DNA of 64,000 bases from Ceratotherium simum simum (GCF_000283155.1 NW_004454179.1:9869220-9933219); one strand, 5' to 3'; counted from the stretch's first letter, positions 45,301-60,300 are shown. Notes: generated by a model not told the origin, from the letters alone. Made by a program: numbers and translations.

Positions 45301-48300
45301 TTATTATTAATCATCATCATCATTGTTGTGATCTTGGATAATAACTTGATTTTATCTATCCCAATGTTAATAGTAGAGGCTGAATATTCTTGTCTTCTCT
45401 CGAACTGCTGGAAGACCTCCCCAGCTCAGAGCAATAAGAAGAAGTCAGCAGTTGCTTTGTGCTTCCCCCTTCCCAGGTGATTGCCATATAGGCCATCATA
45501 TGCTACTGAGCTCCTTCTCTGTTCCTAATTACTGTTTAAGGAAACATAGCTGTTCTTTTCTAACAGCACTCTCCTTGGGCGGGAATGAGATCTCGTCTCT
45601 CAACTAATTGACAAAGAGCCTTGAAGAGCTGGGGTGCTTCTGCCAGCAAGTGTTTAATTCCTCTATGTGTCTACACTACTCCTCTGTTAAAAACTGTGCC
45701 GTCAAGTTTTTGAAACTCAAAAGCAACTGCTTCATCCTAAGCTGGATAGCTCTGAGGAAGAGCAATGAAGATACTTCTCTAGAAACCTAGGGGTCTCTTC
45801 CACCCCCACTCCCAGCTCTGACAGTCATTATGTCGATAGAACTTCCACCATTCTATCAGTCCTTCAACTGTTGAAGAGTCGAAAGTTCCTTGGGCTTTAC
45901 CAATTCTGTAAATATACCATGCAGCTCCTCTGATGGCCTCTTCCTGAGCCCCTCTTATCCCCTGGCTCGCTGAGAAACTCTTTGAAACATCACTACCTAC
46001 TTCTTGACACACTGCATCCAGTTTGGCTTTGGTTATATAAATAATTTTGGGGGAAGGGAAGTTCTATGGTTATCCTCACATGGTGATTCTACTTTCTTGT
46101 GAAATAAAATACATGTCATGAAATTATCCCTTCTTATGGGATAATTCCCCCCAACCTCTCCCCAACAACTTCTGATAATAGTTTCACAATAGCTTAGCTA
46201 AACACTTTAATACCCACTCCTGGTGGAAAAGAATCAGGTATCATCAGCCTCCCCAGTGATCTTGTATCAGGCAGGTTATAAGTATCTTGATTTCTCCAGA
46301 TTCCATTAATTGTTGCTGCTCCCAGGCCAAACTATGGACAAGATTTCTTCTCCCCCTATCTGGCATAGACTGCTAGTTATTCCCCAACACCTTTCCTCCC
46401 CTTGTTACATAATAATGTAATTTTATCTAGGGGCACATGGCTGCCCAACTAAACACCACATTACCCAGCCTCCCTTGCAGCTAGGTATGGTGACCATTTG
46501 AGTAAGTTCTGGCCAATGGAATATGAGTGGAGTGATATGCTTCCACTTACAACTTCCAGCTCATGTTCTTAAAAGGAAAGAATCTTCTTTCCCTTTCCAC
46601 TTTCCTACTTCCTGCTAGCTGGAGTATGGACATAATAGCAGGAGCTGGAGCATGTGATAGTTGAGGACGGCAAAGCAATAAGGTAGAAGGAGCCTGGGCC
46701 CCACGTGATTGTGGAGCCCCATATTATTCCAGGGCTTCTTATACCTCAGTTTGTTATGCGAGAGAAATAAACTATCTTATTTAAGCCACTGTTATTGCAA
46801 CTAAATCAATATCCCAACTGAAGCATTTCTTATGAATACATCCATGTCAGATATGTACTTTGCAAAAGGAATTTTTCTAAGAAAATTAGGATAGTCATAG
46901 AGGGAAAAAAGATAGAGTTGAAATCAACAAACTGATAACACAAAATTCCTATCCTAAGAAATGTCAAGTCTAATCACAGATGTCTTGGTTAAAACCATTT
47001 ACTGGATATACAGAACCCTTTTCCTTTTCTTAGTAGAAAGTCCCCTATTAAGAAATTCTTTTGTTTTGTTTTTCTTCTTGGGCAGTTCCTCCTTCCAGTC
47101 TCTTCTCTCCTTGCTATCCCACCCACACATTCTGATTAATGTTACTGAGTCATTCAAAGTTGGATTCGAAATGCATGTTTCTTAAGATGGACAACTGGCA
47201 GAAGAAAGTTGGGACCTGGAAATGAGAGAAAAGTTAAATTCTCAGAGCGTTCACTGGAGGATTCTAGAAAACCATATATGACTATATGTGACCAATTTCT
47301 TCTTAGGAAATAAGATTCAGGGCCAAAGAGTTTTGAGTTGCTATTGAAGAGAATTCAATCAGGCTAAAGGTGATTACTCTGAGAAATGGAAAACGAATCC
47401 AAGAACTGTTTAGTGATCCCCCTGAAGTTTCTGGTAGCTCTGAGATCTTAGGACAGGAGAAAGAAAAGGCCTATAAATACTTGTCCACCTGAATCAATGA
47501 AACAGATTATCTTACAGGATAAAATACTAAAATCAGATACCTAGATGATTGGAGATGGGGCAAGGCAACAGGCCACAAGGATACACCTGTGATTAGCTGC
47601 TGGAATTCTTTATTCTATTCAATTCCTAGTGCAGATGCAAAAAAGAGCAAAGCAATTGATTCTTATAGATTTAGTATAATCTTAGCTGATGGTTTATAAA
47701 CTATTATATGGTTTCAGACCTACTTGAAGAATTTATTAAGACAGCAGTCAAACCAGGAGGTCAAAGGTCCTGAGGAAAATGGATGGTCTTCTTCAGAGCC
47801 ATCCTGGAAAGAAGAGTACTACCCTCCAAATACCTGAGTTCTCATGTTGTCCCGAAACCTCAAGACATAGCGTGAACTTCAGCCAATGTCATGAGAGATA
47901 TATGAGACATAGAATATAGCTTTGGTCTCTAAGAAAAAGGGCACACTGTTTAAAAATAGCTGAAGATGCCAACTGGAATATAACACAGAGATCTCCCTCA
48001 GTAGGGGGGTTTTTCCTGGCTGATGAGTCAGAAGTGGTTCTACACATGTTCCTGTAGAAGGTTACAGAGGAAGAGTGCACTTGCTCTGTTTATGTTTCCT
48101 TGAATGATTTGCCTGAGATCTCCCAGAGACTGATCATCTTGGAAAAACTAAGGTTAAGGTGAGTAGTTTAGAGCTGAGGTTTAAAGAATTTTGCTGCCTA
48201 TATCTAGCTGCACCAAAGAGATATTTACTACTAGAAACTAAGGAAGCATCAGAAGAAAAGCCTTTGATGTTAAAGAGTGCCATGGCTAGAGTCCTTGAAA

Positions 48301-51300
48301 ATGTGGACCCAGGAAAGATAGGAAACCAGGCAAGACAGACCTAAAACTGCATATATATATATATATAGGGATTACCCAATTATGATGCCACCATTTCATG
48401 CACGGTCTTAAATGATCAGAGAAAAGTGACTAAAGTAGTAGAGTTGGTAATGAGCGATTTCACTATATAGAAGGCCTGGATTTTACCTGTAATTTTGCAG
48501 CCCGAGCTACATGCATCAATGATTCTGTGAAGATTATAGAATCATCAATACCATGACCAAACCATATGTTCATCCGAAGCCAAGAATCAATTCTCTCTGG
48601 AGTTACAGGGTCTGTTAAGGGTAGCCTTATCATTGATTGGCCCATGAGATATTGCAAAATAAAGGCAGTCCCTGGAAGAATGTGCTAAGACAGCGTTAGT
48701 CACCTAAATAAATGCATCACCTCCTTTACTATAAGGCATGCTTACTCAACACACAACAGGAAGCTCTCAAATCATTCTGTTAGCACTGCCTAAATAGGTA
48801 AGATAAATACAGCCAAAGGTTAGCATAGGTTAGCATAAGGGAAGCCATCTTGTAGAGGGGAACCATGTTGGAATTATAAATGACCTTGATCCACAAGACA
48901 CTCCCTTTGCTTGTCAGCAATGCTTTAGTTTGCACGCAGCCTAGATAAGTACGCATCTGCCTGTTAGAAATATACATACTCTGCTATTTCCTTAGCCCTG
49001 GTTTATACGTAGAACTCCCTATTGCGATACGGCAGTAACTTTACTCTTTAAGTTTTCCCAGGAGTGTAACAACCTCCAGAAAGGAGCCCTATGCTGGTAT
49101 CCATCACCAATGAGAAGAAAAAGGGATGATCCAGCATTTCAAGGACTACAACACCAGATGGTCACATTCTGAGACCCCTTTCTTTCAGCCCATTTGCCCT
49201 ACATAACTGCTTCAAAATTTTGTAGTTTTAAGATGATTCTTTAGGACACTAATCCGCCATCTTACCCCTTGCTAGCAAGCTGTAATAAAAAGACCCTTTC
49301 TCTCCTACTACCTTGCCTCTTGCCTGTTGGCTTGTCTTTGCAGCGAATAGAGGACTCCTTTTGGCGATGACCATGCTATATGTAGGGAAGACCTATTTAA
49401 GTAATTTAAGTAATTAACATTGTTAAAGAAGAGATAATAGGCCCAAAATAGAGTCACCAAACCAAGGCTTAATACCTATCCTAATTGCAGTTTCAGCCTC
49501 TCCCAGGAATGTAATCTTAACCAATCAGCCTAGAATTTCCTGGTCTGCACGAGTGTGTTAATCCTCTGGATAGACTCCTGCTATCCCCCAAAGGTTGCCT
49601 TGTCTGAAACAATCAGCTCTTTTCTAGAATAACTTCTTTTTTTTTTTTTTTTTNNNNNNNNNNNNNNNNNNNNNNNNNNNNNNNNNNNNNNNNNNNNNNN
49701 NNNNNNNNNNNNNNNNNNNNNNNNNNNNNNNNNNNNNNNNNNNNNNNNNNNNNTAGCTGCACATCCTTCTAGTTGCTGTATGTGGGACTCGGCCTCAGGA
49801 TGAACGGAGAAGCGGTGCCTTGATGCGCACCCGGGATCCGAACCCGGGCCACCAGCATCGCAGCGCGCGCACTTAACCACCAAGCCACAGGGCCGGCCCT
49901 AGAATAACTTCTTTGTCCTGCCTCCTTGTGCCTGTAAGAGTCTCCCATTTTGTACACTTCTTCAGAGCTCTTTTCTATTTGCTAGATGGGATGCTGCCTG
50001 ATTCATGAGTGGTTGAATAAAGCCAATTAGATCTCTAAATTTGCTCGGTTGAATTTTTATTTTTAACAACATATTGATTGATTTTTAAATAATTTAAATA
50101 GAAGCGATGTCATTACCACTTTGAAGGACATGAACTCCTTGAAACACATTATCTAACTTTCCCTGGGGTTCAAAAGTCAAAAATGTTTCTCCGAAGTTCC
50201 TAGCAGGGAGAGCCCATAAAAAACTCTCAAGAATCTGTGTCAGGGGCAGGAGGACAGGGAAACGGCTTTGAGACGGTGGACCGGAGAGTAAAGAAGAGTC
50301 CAAAGCTGCGGGCAGATGGAGCTGAGAAGAAAGCCAAGTGGACCAGTTCCCGGGGAGAGAGAAAGAGAAGAAAGGAGGTGCTGGGAAAGGCAGTCTAGGA
50401 CTTAGAAACACCCAGCAAGAAGCACTGTTCCTGATGCTGGTCTTCCTTGCAAGCCAGCAGTTCCTTGCAGCAATATTGAAGTATGTTATTTTCCACAGCG
50501 TGCATCAAGAGAGCCTCCTATACTGGTTTAATCATCAGCAGCAGACATTTCATCTCCCAGACGGCATTTGTATGACTTCACATCAGCCTTCTAGTGTAAA
50601 CCAACCAAAGCCCCTTATCTAAAATTCATATATATTGATATGTGCCTAGAAAGCAGCTGAAATTATACACCCGACTATAAACAGTGGTTAATAACAGTGG
50701 CCTTTAACATTCTTGAAATTATTTGACTTTCTTTTAACAAGGACTATGTATTAGTCAAAATTTTAATAAAGATATTCTCAGGGTTTTTTGGAGAGGGGAT
50801 AGAATTCTTTCATAACAGAATGAGGAGAAAAACTGTTTTCATATTTTCCTCTCATACTCGCCCTGCCAGACTTGAACTACAGCAAAGTTCTTGCACATTC
50901 ATAGCCTGAGGCCTTAGTTGGCTCTTGCTACCTCCTCCAACCCCTGCCTCCTCCAGGCTGAGAGCCAATAGTGTTAAAACAAAAAAGCAAGCAAACAGCA
51001 ATGCCTTTGGACCTCCTCAGATGTAAATGGTTGCCTGCCTCGGGGACCTGCAAGAGTTCCCAGGTCTCTTTGACCATTTTGCTCCCCACATCTTGCCACA
51101 CTCCAGAGCACCCCTCCACCATAGCACTCATCACACATCAGCCTCCTTTGCTCCTTGAAGGCAGAGGATGTGTCTCATGTGCCTTTAACAGTTGGCCTAG
51201 GGTCTGACATGTAGGAGGACCTCATAAATGTTTGAATGAATGAATGTGTGGATACCCAGGATCTTATCCTTAGTTTGGATCTTTTACTAATAAGCTCTCA

Positions 51301-54300
51301 ACATTTCATTTGTCCTCTTCCTCCATGCTGTGAAATAATCTGATTTGGCCAGCTCAGACTCATTCTCTAAGCCAGTGGTTCTCAAACATTTTGTTCTCAG
51401 GACCCCTTTGTAACTCTTAAAAATTATTGAGGACTCCAAAAAGTTTTTGTTTATTTGGGTTACATCTATCAATAATTACCTTACAGAAATTAAAACTGGA
51501 GAAAAATTTAAATGTTTATTAATACATTCATTTAAAAATAATGATAAAAAACCCAATACATGTAAACATAATAACATATTTTTATGAAAAATCTATATTT
51601 TCTAAAACAAAACAAAAATTTAGTGAGAAGAGTGGCATTGTTTTACATTTTTGCAAGTTTCTCCAATGTCTGGCTTAAAGAAGACAGCTGGATTCCCATA
51701 TTTGCTTCAGCATTCAATCTGTTGCAATACGTTGTTTTGGTTGAAGTATATGAAGAAAATATGACCTCTCACAAATGTGGAATTGGGTCAGGGAGGACCT
51801 CACAAACTCCCTGAAAGAGTCTCAGGAAACCCCGGGTAAACTTAGAGCACATCTTTGAGAACATTGCCCTATTTCCATGACTAGAACCTCCACCCAGTCC
51901 TGAGGATCTGCCTGAGCATAAAACCCTAGACTCCCGCTGCCACCACCCAATAGCATAAAGAGGTTATTGTCAATATTATTATGATCCCTTACCTGTGTAG
52001 CACATTTCACAGGTTTCAAAGAGCTTTGCTATGTAATGTTTCCCAACAGCCTGTCAGACATGGTCTGATTATTTCACCTTATCCATGAGCAGTTTCCTGT
52101 GAATCATAATGTTCAGTTTACATGATTTGCTCAGGGGCATTCTGCTGGCAAGAGGCAGAGTCAGTGCTTAGACTCATGCCTTATGGATACAAGCTATGTG
52201 TTCTTTCTCTAGCCACTTACACCAGAGGTGCCTTGGCCTGATGTTATTTTTAAAAAATCCAGAGTATCTAGATTTCATCAGCTAGTGCTGCCTGCTCTTC
52301 TGTACTTGATCAAAGCACAGGTATTGGTAAAGAGCCTTTCCTTGATCCCGAGATCTGGCACTTAAAGGTACTACTATATTTCTAGAGACCAATGATAGCC
52401 CCACAACGGGGAAAATTAAATGACAGACTGTCACTCAGCATTGGACAACAGGATATGTTCAGGCCCACCAGTCTTGTAACAGCGTTCCAGGCCCTGAAAT
52501 TCTAGAGCATGAGGGAATTCTGCACAGCAAGTACAGGCCAAAGCCTGCTGGCAGAGCCTAAATCCCTATTATTTAGGTTGACCTGGCTCAGATCACCTCG
52601 CCCTAGTACTAAAAAGACTTTGTAACTCTCTGTGTCGGGATGGGCCATGGACAACTAAGCATGCTAGGAAAGGCATAAAATCATCATCCCATGGCCATTC
52701 TTAATCCCTGGCAACCACTTCTAGAGGGCCTCATCTTTCTGATCCTTGATAAGCATTATCCTGATGCTTTCAAACAGATCTCAGGCTTACAGCAGGTTAA
52801 ACTTTACATTTCAATGTTTTCCTAATTTATACCTTGATGTGGAATGGAAATTGATATTTGTTGAAAGCCCACTATATGCCAGGCACTGTACTAAGTACCT
52901 TATTTGTTTTCCACCAATCTCACAAAGGCAGATATTATTCTCATTCAATACATAAGGAAATCGAGGCTTCTAGAGATTTAAGTATCTTGACCTATCTTGC
53001 CAAAGGCGCATGGCTAACAACTGGTTGCACCATCATTTGAATCTTATTCCAGGTCTCATGCTGTCTCCATTACCACTGTGTGTTCACTAATGTCATGGTT
53101 CTGTGTGATCAGTTATCTTCTGCCATTGTTATAGCCACATATGGTATAGGAGCTCACCCACAGACATTTCCTGAACTTCCAATGTATTGCAAAGACATCT
53201 TCTGTGGAGGTTCCTCAAAAAATTAAAAATAGAACTACCATATGATCCAGCAATTCCACTTCTGGGTATTTATCTGAAGAAAATGAAATCACTATCTCAA
53301 AAATATATCTGCACTTCTATGTTCATTGCAGTATTATTTACAGTAGCCAAGACATGAAAACAACTGAAGTGTCCACTGACAAAGAAATGGATAAAGCAAA
53401 GATGGTATATATACAACGGAATATTACTCAGCCATAAAAAAGGAAAGCCTGCCGTTTGCAGCAACGTGGATGGAACTTGAAGGCATCATGCTAAGTGAAA
53501 TAAGTCAGAGAGAGAAAGACAAATATTTTATTATCTCACTTATATATGAAATCTAAAACAAAAAAGACCAAACTCATAGATACAGAGAACAGATGCATCA
53601 TTGCCACATGCGGGGGAGTGAGGGAGTGGGTGAAATTAATGAAGGTGGTCAAAAGGGACAGACTTTCAATTATAAGATAAGTCCTGGGGATATACTGTAC
53701 AGCACGGTGACTAGAGTTAACAACACTGTATTGTATATTTGAAAGTTGCTACGAGACTAAATCTTAAAAGTTCTCATCACAAGAAAAAAAATTGTAACTG
53801 TGGCAACAGATGTTAACTAAACTTATTGTGGTAATCATTTTGCAACATATACATATATCAAATCATTGTGTTATACACCTAAAATTAATACAATGTTATA
53901 TGTCAATTATATCTCAATAAAAAAAGGGCAAGTCATCTTCTTCCCAATCTCCAAGTTTACTTCAACCTCTCTTGTTGATGCAAGATTTCACCAATCTATG
54001 GACAGAACCTTGAAAACCGCTAAAAGAAGGCAGAGCGAACAGAGGCAGGCAATTCTTTACAACTAGTGATGGATAAAGAGCATCCAGTTGACATTATTTG
54101 GCATGTAGACACAAATCACCAAAGGCTGAGGGTCTCTGCCCTCCTCCCCAACTCCATGGTGACCAGACCCAACCTGGGCCTGGCTCAGAGCCACTCCTAT
54201 ACAGGGCCAGTTCCAGGTGCACCTTTGAGATAACAATACTGTCTCCTAAAACAAACAGCCATTATTTCCACACAAAGACCTTCAATGTTTCCTCCATCAA

Positions 54301-57300
54301 CAAAAGGCTACAGCCATCCCGCCAAGAAGACAAAGGGCTGGAAGCCCTTTCATAGATATCATGACGGTGGAGGGGAGGGGTGAAGGCAGGACGATCATTC
54401 TCCAGCACTTTCTCAGCTGAAGAATAGGACCAACTCCACCCATCAGGGACAGGGACCATTCTGAATTACTGATCATTCCTGAACTATTCATAATGACAAT
54501 AATAACGGCTTCCTAAACTGTGGAATGGAAATAATAATATCTATCCCTTACAGGATTGCTGTCAGGATCAAATGAGATAATAGGTGTGAAAGCTCTTTGT
54601 AAGGTTTAAAGGGCTGCGCAACTGATATGGTTATTATGAGAAGATTGATGGTTCACTCCATTGCCTGCATAAAAAAGATAGCTCTAGGGCTGGCCCAGTG
54701 GCATAGTGGCTAAGTTAGCGTGCTCCGCTTCCGCGGCCTGGGGTTTGCAGGTTCGGATCCCAAACGTGGACCTACGCACTGCTTATCAAGCTATGCTGTG
54801 GCAGCCGTCCCACATAAAAAGTAGAAGAAGATGGGCACGGATGTTAGCCCAGGGCCAATCTTCCTCAGCAGCAACAACAAAAAAAGATAGCTCTATTTTA
54901 GCCAGATGAGACTCCAAATAGCCCTGGTGTCTAGCTCCATCCAGTTCCTAGAATAAAGCATAATGGAGAAGAAATGTGGTCCTTATGGATGACCACTAGA
55001 GTTTTCTAGGGCCCATTCCCAAGCCAAATTGCTGGGTAGGTGATGCCTAATTTTGTTGGCTATTCTTTCCAGCGCCAGGAACCCAGATTCTAGAAATGAG
55101 CGCCCTGGGGGTTAGTCCCTCACCTAGGGTCTAATGCTTGAAACTTCACCCATGATCCCCTCCTGTGTCCCTCTTAAAACATATCTTTCTTAGGCAATTT
55201 ACACAGAAATAAATACACATAACAAAACATGAGAAAACTGTTCATCCTCACTGGTGAGCAAAGACAAACAAATTGAGACAAATTGTACCATTTTATGCCT
55301 ATTTAATAATAAAAATTATAAATGAGAATATCCAGTGTTGGTGAGGTTGTGACAAAATTGGTGTGAGCTTACAGTACTAGAAGCATAATAAATTTGCATG
55401 GTCCCTTACAAAGGCAAAATGACAACACATAGCAAGTACTAAGAAGATTTTCCTATATTTTGGCCTAGTAATCTCCCTCCCTGGACATTCCCAAGGAAAT
55501 AATTCAACAAAAGTGAAAAAAGGCAGCAAGTATAGATATATTTACCCATAAAAGGCAAATATTGAAATAATAAGAGAAATGTTTTAGTTAATTGTGGTGT
55601 CACTATAGTCACTAAAATGAAAATATAAAGACTACTTAAAACATGAGGAAATGTTTACAATGTTATTGTAAATGGAAATGTACCATATGATACAACTAGG
55701 TAAAATATGTAAATATATGGATAAGAACTGATAATGTGAAAAAGTGAAAATATCTTTGGTGTTGTGGTGGTGAATTATACTTCAAAATGTTTTTATATCA
55801 TTTTTTAAATACAGCAATAAAAAGAAAGAAAATTAATCAGCTGGTAGAATTCTCTCAAGACTCTGCTTCTAGGGCCGGCCCCGTGGCTTAGTGGTTAAGT
55901 GCGTGCGCTCCACTGCTGGGGGCCGGGGTTCGGATCCCAGGCGTGCACCGACGCACCGCTTCTCCGGCCATGCTGAGGCCGCATCCCACATACAGCAACT
56001 AGAAGGATGTGCAGCTATGACATACAACTATCTACTGGGGCTTTGGGGGAAAAAATAAATAAATAAATAAAAAAGACTCTGCTTCTATTGGGGTAGGATA
56101 GGGAGTTATCCTTGCTAAGATGTTGATGGGTGTGAATAAATTAAAGTATATCATATTTGCGTGCAGAGAGAGAGGCTGTAGTAGACTCTAGTGGTGAAAA
56201 GTCTCAGAATTTGAGCCTGGCCGACAGTCGCTGAATTGGATTCTTGCTTCCGCCACTTGCTTGCTGCGTGGCCTTGGGCAAGCTATTTGACACATCTCAA
56301 CCTTTCCTGATTTGTAAAATGGAAGTGATAACACAATCAATTTCATAGAATCATTGGGAGTAGTCAATAAGATAATGTACATAGCGTAGTTCTAGGCACA
56401 CTGAAAAATCATTCGATAAAGGTTTGTTGTTGGTGCTGTTAATAATAATGATGGTGGTGGTGGTAGTGATAAACTGAGGTCTGGAGATAATGCCTTAACT
56501 TAAAGGTTTAACATCAGAAGTAGATGCTGCTCAAATGATACTATTCCTATATGTGGATCCAACTGCAAACCTTGAAACGTATTTTTTAATAGACTTCTTA
56601 AAAAAAATAGACTTTACTTTTTAGAGCAGTTTTAGGTTCAAAGCAAAATTGAGTGGAAGGTACAGAGGTTTCCCGTATCCCACTTGCCTCCACATATGCA
56701 CAATCTCCTCTACTATCAAAATCCCACACCAGAGGGGTACATTTGTTATAATCAATGCACCTACATTGACATGTCATTCTCATCCAAAGTCCATACTTCA
56801 CATTAGGGTTCACTCTTGGTGGTGTACATTCTATGAGTTTGGACAAATGTATAATGACCTGTATCTACCATAATAGTGTCATACAGAGTAGTTTCACTGC
56901 CCTAAACATTCTGTGTGCTCCACCTATTCATCTCCCATCCCCTACCTACCCCCCACTGGAATCCTGGCAACCACTGATCCTTTTACTGTCTCCATAGTTT
57001 TGCCTTGTCCAGAATGTCATATAGTTAGAATCATACAGTGCGTAGCCTTTTCAGATTTGCTTCTTTCTTGAAAGGTATTTTTTACAGCCAATCTAGAGAA
57101 TCAAGTGAGTATTTTGAAATGCCACTAGATAATATGAAGATAATTACTGCCAGTGACTGTGTTAGATTCTTTATACATGTTATCTCCATAAGATAAGTCT
57201 TATCATCTTTGTTCTATCAACAAGGAAGTGCCCAAGGTCACAAAACCAGTAAGTAGTAGAGCTGGTATTTGAATCCAGGTTGTCTGTCTCCAATGTTCGT

Positions 57301-60300
57301 ATCTTTCCATTATGCACGGTATTTACCCTGCCAAATATGGGTCCTGGAGCATCTGAACTCAGTCACAGGAACTGACAGGGAAGAGCACACTGGTAAAGGT
57401 GTGTATCCAGCCCTGGTGGTTCAGTGGTTAAGATTTGGTGCTCTCACCACCGTGGCCCAGGTTTGTTTCCTGGTCAGGGAACCACACCACTCGTCGTTTG
57501 ATTGTTATACTGTGGTGGCTGTATGTTGCTGTGATGCTGAAAGCAATGCCACCAGTATTTCAAATACCAGCAAGGTCACTCATGGTGGACAGGTTTCAGT
57601 GGAGCTTCCAGACTAGACAGACTAGGAAGAAGGATCTGGCTATCACTTCCGAAAAAAGTGGCCAGGTAAACCCTACAAATAGCAGTAGAGCATTGTCTGA
57701 CCTAGCACCAGAAGGTGAAAGGACGGCACAAAAAGACCAGGCAGGGTACTGCTCTGCTGCACAGAGGATTTCTAGGAGTTGGAATCGGCTCGGTGGCACT
57801 AATAACAAAAAGGTGCATATCCAACCACATGTCACTGCAGTTCTTAGAAGACAGCATCCTGATAGAACAACACAACAGCCATCCTGCTTTGTACCAGATT
57901 CTGTGGCCAGGACTTGCAGGAGAGCTTAGTTAGCACACTGACTAGCAAAATTAGGTAGGTCTAGTTCAGTGTTTCTTAACCTTTTTTGCATAATTCCCCA
58001 ACCCAGAAGCCTCTTTAGACATTTTCTTCCTAATCACCCCCCACCCCAATTGAATTTTAATACCATATATATACTCTATACTTGCTTATGTAGTGTGGCC
58101 TTTTGGAGGGCCAAAAGCTATTGCAATATCTAAGGGGTTTTTTTGCCCTCTAAGAAACCATTTCCACCCCCTTGGAGGCTATATCATCCCCACTGAGAAT
58201 ACACAGTCTAGCTGCAGATGGCCAGAGCTCAGGGAGGCTGACAGGGAGCTGAGATGCGAAGGAGGTGAGGTCAGGACCTTGGAGAGCACCGAAGTAGCCC
58301 TCCTGAGACAATGTCCAAGGCTCAATGTTGCCTGAAGTTTTGCCTGAAAGAAGGAAGAGGCTGGGAGAGGATGAGGGCTAGGAAACTAGTATTACTACTA
58401 GTTTACTACATGCTGTAGGAACCATCAGAATGTGAAGGCCTCCAAACTCTCTTTCATAAGAAAGTCTTTGAGGGGGCTGGCACTGTCTGGATAGGGACTT
58501 CAATTCTCAAAGACAAAGGCAATTAATGGCACATCTTCAGGTAATTTAAAGATTTTAAGATCTTTACTAAAACCCCAACTCTATAGGAGCATGAGGATTT
58601 CAGAGGTTTGAAGGTATCAGGTTAATTCTCCCTCACCCTCCATTATTGGTTGGATTCATGACACTGAAGTATAGTTTTATAGTGTCTGTTGTGAGTTGAA
58701 AATAATAATAGGTATTATTTGTCATGTGCTAAGCACTGTGCTAAGCATACTAGTGGGCCATTTTATTTAACCTTCACAACAATCTTATCAAGTGGGTATG
58801 ATCATTATCCAAGAGTAAGAGAGGATAGCAAATTTGACCCAGATCACACAGCTGATAATTAGAAGTGCCAGGCCTTGAACCTGCTAGGGTTTCAGAGCCC
58901 TAGTGCTTAACCAGTATGCTATACTGCCACTAAATTGATTCAGTGGCCCTGATAAGGTTGTTGTGTGGGTTAAATAATATGTTCCATTAATACGCCTAGC
59001 ACAAGACTATCATCTTCTCCACTCAACTTTCCCAGAGATATTCTCTGACCCAAGATCCAGGCTTTTATCCTCTTCCAAGAATTAGAAGAACTCAAAATTT
59101 ATCATGTCAGTCCTATGCTTATGACCCTACAATGGTTCCCCTAGAGCCCTCAGGATAACATCCAAATTCCTTATTATACCTTATAAGGCCCTTCATGACC
59201 TGCCCCTGCTTTTATGGCCAGCCACATCATCTTTTTGCACTTTGCTCTTCAAACTCTCTGCTCCAGCCACAAGGATACACTCTCACTAAACAGGGCCCTC
59301 TGTCACCTCTTGGGGCTTAGCACATGTTGTTCCCACTTCCCAGAAACTTCCCTTCTCTCCACCTCTCTTTCAAGGAGCTAAATCCTCCTCATCTTTCAGG
59401 TTTCAGTTCAAACATCACTTCCTCTGCGTGTCCTCATAGATTCCCCAAATCTGGATACAACTGAAGTAGTAGCATCACGGAGCTCAGCACTAGTCAGATC
59501 GCCCAAGGATTATTTTGTCTGGTACTGGGCATCATATAGATGAGGCCTGGAGACAGGTAACCAGGATGGTGAGCATTGTGGAATATTTTTTACTATATGC
59601 CAGGCACTAAGGTAATGGCTTCATAGATATTATGTTATGTAAACCTCACATAATTCTATTGGATTGGGTAGGTACAGATGAGGAAATTGAAACCCAGAGA
59701 AGTTAAGCAACTTTCTCAAGGTCCTTCAACTGGACTGGTAGGTGGTAGAACCTGGTGTTTGAACCCAAGTCTGTGTAAATTCAGAGCCCATGCCTTCAAT
59801 CTCTGCATAATATCACCTCTGGAAACTGTGTTATAATGACTGGTTTAGTGAGAAATTAGGTATTTAATTTGGAGAACAGATGACCAAGGAGAAATGCAAT
59901 AGCCATGTTCATTCAAACAACTGAAGGGTTGTCACTTCAGAGAGTTTTAGGGAAGTAAATGGCTCAACAGTAGAAAGAAAGTTCTAAAAAGGAGAAAGTG
60001 AGCCCCTGAAAGGCCCAAGAATCAGTCATCTCTCTATCAGTCCAATGTCTGGCACAGAGGAGGGGGCACCACAGATGGAAGGAAATAGAGCTGCCCAATA
60101 GTAGAATGGGTTGCCCCCAAAACAGTGAAATCCCCAGGAATACTCTCCAGGATGGGCCTGGGTGGTCACCTGACTGAGCACTGCAGGAGGGATCATAGAG
60201 AAGAGATTTCTGCATCCTTGAACTAGGTGACCTCTAAAGGTCCTGGCTGCCCAAGGGTTCTGCAATTAATGGACTGAGTCTATGACTCAGACTTTGGCAA

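Noticed and set aside
45779..46012. 77-codon minus-strand frame ([20 protein letters not shown])
   Set aside because: It looks somewhat protein-like, but there is no splice-site pair of quality, no known homology, and nothing links it to the segment at 48487.
57435..57929. 164-codon open frame, the longest in the window
   Set aside because: It lies across a decayed SINE, has no homology and no start context; open by chance.
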